Assembly: GCA_037355855.1 (NCBI GenBank)
Contig: CM074768.1
Location: forward strand, 806,001 to 870,000
Length of the DNA: 64,000 nt
Direction: 5' to 3'
From: Pseudo-nitzschia pungens
Lineage: Eukaryota > Bacillariophyta > Bacillariophyceae > Bacillariales > Bacillariaceae
This document shows, in pieces, positions 60,859 through 64,000 of the stretch (the stretch's first letter is position 1; every line of letters begins with the position of its first letter). Below the pieces are notes generated by a model. That model saw nothing but the letters and a program-made list of their open reading frames with translations. It was not told where the DNA came from and did not search any database. A program made the position numbers and the translations under genes.

Positions 60859-62245
60859 AAACACAACACCGAAACATTCTAACAGGGTGCAATATACTTT
60901 CGCATGGTCTTCGGGTGTGAGTGACCCGCAAAGCAAATTCAAAGTAGCGCGCCGAGAGCATTGGGCAAAAGGAGACCAAGACGAATATTGTACCAATGTG
61001 CATGACGTCATTGACTTTCATAGGATTGTTACAACCGACTGAAAGTCGTGGTCCAAACCACGGCAATTGCGTCGCGACGATTCCAGCAATCCGGCAAGTA
61101 GACCCTATCACAATCTCACTGTGGGCTCTTTTCATCTCCGAAGTGCGTCTAGTGTCTGAGAGAGGGATGATTTTGGAAACAAAAAACAGCCCGAAAGTAC
61201 AACCATTTTTCACGTTTTGGAAATACTACTAATAGGAAGACAAAGATGAAGTGAAAAATTACAACTGAACGACTCAAATGGATCGAGTAAATACAGGCCA
61301 TCTAGAACACGTGTGCTGAGAGATCTGTGTTGTCACCAACTAATTCCGTTATTTTATCAATGCAGAAGTTTTGATATCTTGGAAAAAGGGCCTGTGAAAT
61401 TGCAATCTCCTATTCTCCAAGTTTGAATTTCAAGTTTACAATGAATTGATTCGAGTATTACTAAGATATCCAATTGATACCTTCCAAGTATTTCTGATCG
61501 CATTAACAGCGAATTTGTTAATAGTATCAATTGATGGCAACATTGGTGTAGCGCCAGTCTGCTTGACATTATATCACCTAACACAAACCATTGAATAGCA
61601 CTCTTATCTTTCAAAAAGTACCATCTTTGGTATCGAGAAGAGCGTTTGCTAGAAATTTGGGTTCAATGTTTCCCATTCACTTGCTGAAAAATAAAAAAAT
61701 TGATGTAAAAAATAAATATGGGACTAAAAATTCAAAAAATGGGGCAACATTTTGATTGAAAAAACGCACGACTGACTGACTCTGGGACGGCAATGTTTTG
61801 GTTGACCAGAGAAGTACGGTACCAAACGGACGTACAGGTAAGGTTACTCGTACGTACGAGTACGGTAACCTTACGTACTGGTTGTTCCTCATTATCATCT
61901 ACAGTAAAAGATACTTCGTAGTAACTTACCTAACGTACCGTACGTACTTGAGCTCTTTTTTCGGCGATGAAGGAATTTTCTGAGAACAACAAATAATTGT
62001 AGTCAAATACCTGTACATATTGGTACGTGCCGGTATGTACGCAAACGACCAGAAAAAAATTCAAAACATACCGGTACCTTACTACTAGCAGTAAGATTTA
62101 CTACACGTACCGGTTCATACCGTAGTGCGTAGTACGTAATAATGTTGTTTTTTTTCAATCTCAACATGTTCATCAAGACAATTTATGTTGAAATTGATGA
62201 TTGGTGCTTGTGTCATTCATCCTGTATTTGGAATCTTCCTACGGA

Positions 62246-62326
62246 ATTCCTATCAGCTGATTCCCGGTTTCCGTGAAAATTAGTACTAGTTGGGGATGCA
62301 GAACCGGGGGACAGCTGATAGAAATT
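62246..62326. mobile_element. 81-bp fold-back MITE, complete copy
   Basis: The left arm ATTCCTATCAGCTGATTCCC pairs with the right arm GGGGGACAGCTGATAGAAAT across a ~30-nt centre. The centre plus right arm is homologous to the tandem unit at 46190-46251. No coding capacity. Confidence 0.75.
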
Positions 62327-62460
62327 ACTATGTACTAGTAGTAGTATTAGAATCACAAGAAAGGAAATCTGATCAATCCATCATCCAGCGCCATTCTTCT
62401 GTAAAACTGAAATTCTGCAAGGAATATGATGCTCCAGCAATCACCGTGAACATAGTATAT

Positions 62461-62690
62461 TACTACTACTCGACTTGTCGTCCCAGCAGTAGTAGTACTA
62501 GCAATACTCCTAGTAGTAGTCGTACTACTACTAGTACTACTACTACTACTAGTACTGCTGCTGGTGTTTGTTATCTCAATTCCAACATTCTTGTTACTAC
62601 GAAGTACTATTTTTTTTGCTAGTAGTAGTACGGTACTACTACTACTCTCGAGTACTAGTAGTACTATTACTACTACTAGCATTACCAGCA
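62461..62690. repeat. ACT/AGT triplet-rich block
   Basis: Dense AGTAGTAGT and ACTACTACT runs in both orientations, able to fold on themselves. Ser/Thr-rich frames across it are composition artefacts. Confidence 0.8.
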
Positions 62691-62799
62691 TTTTTCTACT
62701 ATGCAATAGTACTTCATTCTCTCACGGTTTCAAATCTATAAATCTATATATCTATCAGTGATGTGAATGGCTGTCCAGATGGCAGCATTTCCCGTCCTC

Positions 62800-63480
62800 A
62801 GTTTTGGTTGAAGAAAGAAGATGTCGATAATTCGGTTGAAGATGAATGGGAATTTCCATTCGATACGAGCTTTGACCGGTGGAACGTCCACACGATTGGA
62901 CGTCCTGTCACATGAAGGTGTGCAGCATTCTAAAGAATGTTTCTCCTCTCCCTGACCCTTTAGTTAGGTTTAAGAGAGGAAAAAGGCAACTCGAGTGGGC
63001 TGCGAATGGCTGAGAATTTCCATTCAATATTAGCTTTCGCTGATGGGACGCCCTCACGATTGGACGTCGTCGTGTGCAAGATTATCCGAAAATAGCTTTC
63101 TGGTAGGTACTAGTACTACAAAGTTCCTAACAGCTCTCCCTTATTTCATGCAGAAATTCGTATATTGGTACGTAGAACCGAGGGACAGCTGTTGGGAAAA
63201 TTGTAGTAGTTGAAGAGAGGGAAAACGAAAACAGCTCGAGTTGGCTGAAGATTACGAGATTTCCTTTCCATTGCCCTGACCGATGGGACGTCCACACGAC
63301 TGGACGTCGTGACTTCACGGGAACATGCAATGTTCCAAAAAAAGTTTCCTTGACCCGTCGTTGAAGGGGACAAACAGGTCGAGTGGGATCAAGACGACAG
63401 GGAATTTCAATTCGATTCATTAGCGACACAGGTATAATTGGACATCTTCCTACCACATGGGACTGTGCAACATTACATAT
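62800..63480. repeat. Four degenerate ~150-190 bp repeats with GGGACGTCC boxes
   Basis: Each unit has, in order, GAGAGGAAAA-like purines, CTCGAGT(G/T)GGCTG, GAGAATTTCCATTC, and (T/G)GGGACGTCCACACGA-TTGGACGTCGT, followed by a GTGCAA box. The best boxes are near 62880, 63043 and 63286, the weakest near 63430. A MITE separates units two and three. Low conservation suggests age. Confidence 0.7.
63114..63210. mobile_element. 97-bp fold-back MITE, diverged copy
   Basis: The left arm ACTACAAAGTTCCTAACAGC pairs imperfectly with the right arm AGGGACAGCTGTTGGG...TTGTAGTAGT. Same CAGCTGTCCC core as 62246-62326. The left arm matches 46166-46187 closely. It sits between two units of the degenerate repeat set. 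Confidence 0.72.
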
Positions 63481-63601
63481 AATGCATACGATCTTTCCTT
63501 CAACGTGATTGGGAAAGACCGGCTCGACGCTGCTGTTCCATTTGGCAGCAACGTCGTTCATTCTTGATCGTCATGCTCATCCCCCACAAATGTAGGAAAA
63601 T

Positions 63602-64000
63602 TTATCCCCAACTGGGAAACAGTGTCAGCCGAAACCGCCTCCTCCCGTCACGACCCAGGATTTTCGGTTTCGGACCCGTGGATTTTTCTGCCGTCTTGGA
63701 AGTGGACTTCAGCAATGGCTTTCCCAGCTGATGCGAACGTTCCTCGAACACGGTGAACTGGTACAACGTGGTATCGTCATCTATTATAGTATCATTGCAG
63801 GAGATTTCTGCCATTGGACGGTCTTGGTACGAGGGAGGATCCGGTGGCGTCGAACGTCCGGATTTGCGTCTCTTCCCGAGGTCATCGCATAGTGTTGCCT
63901 CGGTGTGAAAACTGGGCTCTGGATCGCACTTGATCTTGCGCTCGCTAACAGTTGTAACACTCGTTCTGGACGTCCCATCGTCGATGTCCCGCTTGCTCTT
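63602..64000 (-). CDS. 3' end of a minus-strand gene, product unknown
   Basis: An open frame runs in from the window edge at 64000 (reading KSKRDIDDGTSRTSVT) to a TAA at 63602-63604, 132 residues. It is hydrophilic: Ser/Thr/Lys/Arg-rich first (DDLGKRRKSGRSTPP), then DTTLYQFTVFEERSH and a basic end GRDGRRRFRLTLFPSWG. No domain recognised. The 5' part lies outside the window, and other frames here are shorter and broken. Confidence 0.55.
   Translation of the reverse strand, partial: KSKRDIDDGTSRTSVTTVSERKIKCDPEPSFHTEATLCDDLGKRRKSGRSTPPDPPSYQDRPMAEISCNDTIIDDDTTLYQFTVFEERSHQLGKPLLKSTSKTAEKSTGPKPKILGRDGRRRFRLTLFPSWG

Larger units (their letters stand above)
60859..63601. other. Intergenic, ~2.7 kb, repeat-rich
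   Basis: No gene supported. It contains GTAAGGTTACTCGTACG motifs (61835-61880), CCGGTACC-type motifs (62030-62120), two fold-back elements (62246-62326, 63114-63210), ACT/AGT triplet runs (62461-62690) and a set of four degenerate repeats with GGGACGTCCACACGA boxes (62800-63480). Confidence 0.6.

Overview
The window looks like nuclear DNA of a diatom, probably a pennate. The evidence is: (a) a chloroplast-type pseudouridine synthase whose N-terminus has the bipartite signal plus A-x-A-F presequence of secondary red plastids; (b) a gene with two copies of the DVLxGRG...HPGN domain that is expanded in diatoms; (c) a secreted SET / aminopropyltransferase / AdoMetDC-like fusion, of the kind linked to diatom long-chain polyamine and silaffin chemistry; (d) short GT-AG introns of 105-141 nt; (e) intergenic DNA full of GTAAGGTTAC / TACCGTACGG-type motifs. 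I cannot name the species.

Layout. 1-34.8 kb is the gene-rich part: the SET/aminopropyltransferase/SpeD-like gene (+, 1802-6487); a PH-coiled-coil-polyQ-J-domain gene (-, 7298-10453); two 253-bp fold-back elements (11964-12473); an ankyrin-like gene (+, 12906-14384); the double DVLxGRG-domain gene (+, 17561-21037, with an in-frame intron); a four-exon gene for a 2774-residue propeller/solenoid/LamG-like protein (-, 21800-30452, exons joined here from splice phase); and a diaminopimelate-decarboxylase-like gene with an altered active site (+, 33151-34764).

34.8-47.7 kb has no convincing intact gene. It holds satellite arrays (36.35-40.08 kb, several families including a ~182-bp unit), a C-rich minisatellite (41.1-42.17 kb), a CAGCGCTACAGGGGATA array with a large duplication (42.17-43.26 kb), and duplicated blocks rich in ACT/AGT triplets.

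47.7-64 kb: a NADPH-oxidase/ferric-reductase-like gene with a lysine-rich N-terminus and a membrane segment inserted in its NADPH domain (47691-51131); then a complete, apparently very young Ty3/gypsy element (51661-57504, identical 185-bp LTRs, 5-bp target duplication, gag and pol in one frame split by a single TGA) that landed inside a decayed Crypton/tyrosine-recombinase-like gene on the minus strand (59092 to 51440). Next come the plastid pseudouridine synthase (59593-60858), a MITE/repeat-rich stretch, and the 3' end of a minus-strand gene leaving the window at 64000.

Functional links are limited. The fusion gene at 1.8 kb and the fold-III decarboxylase-like gene at 33 kb both belong to families that act on polyamine or basic amino-acid substrates, but they are 27 kb apart and I see no direct evidence that they cooperate. 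The strongest candidate for something biologically new is the secreted SET-aminopropyltransferase-SpeD-like fusion, whose SpeD part has lost the pyruvoyl-forming serine. Three-domain diatom fusions of this general kind have been discussed in the polyamine literature, so novelty lies in the details.
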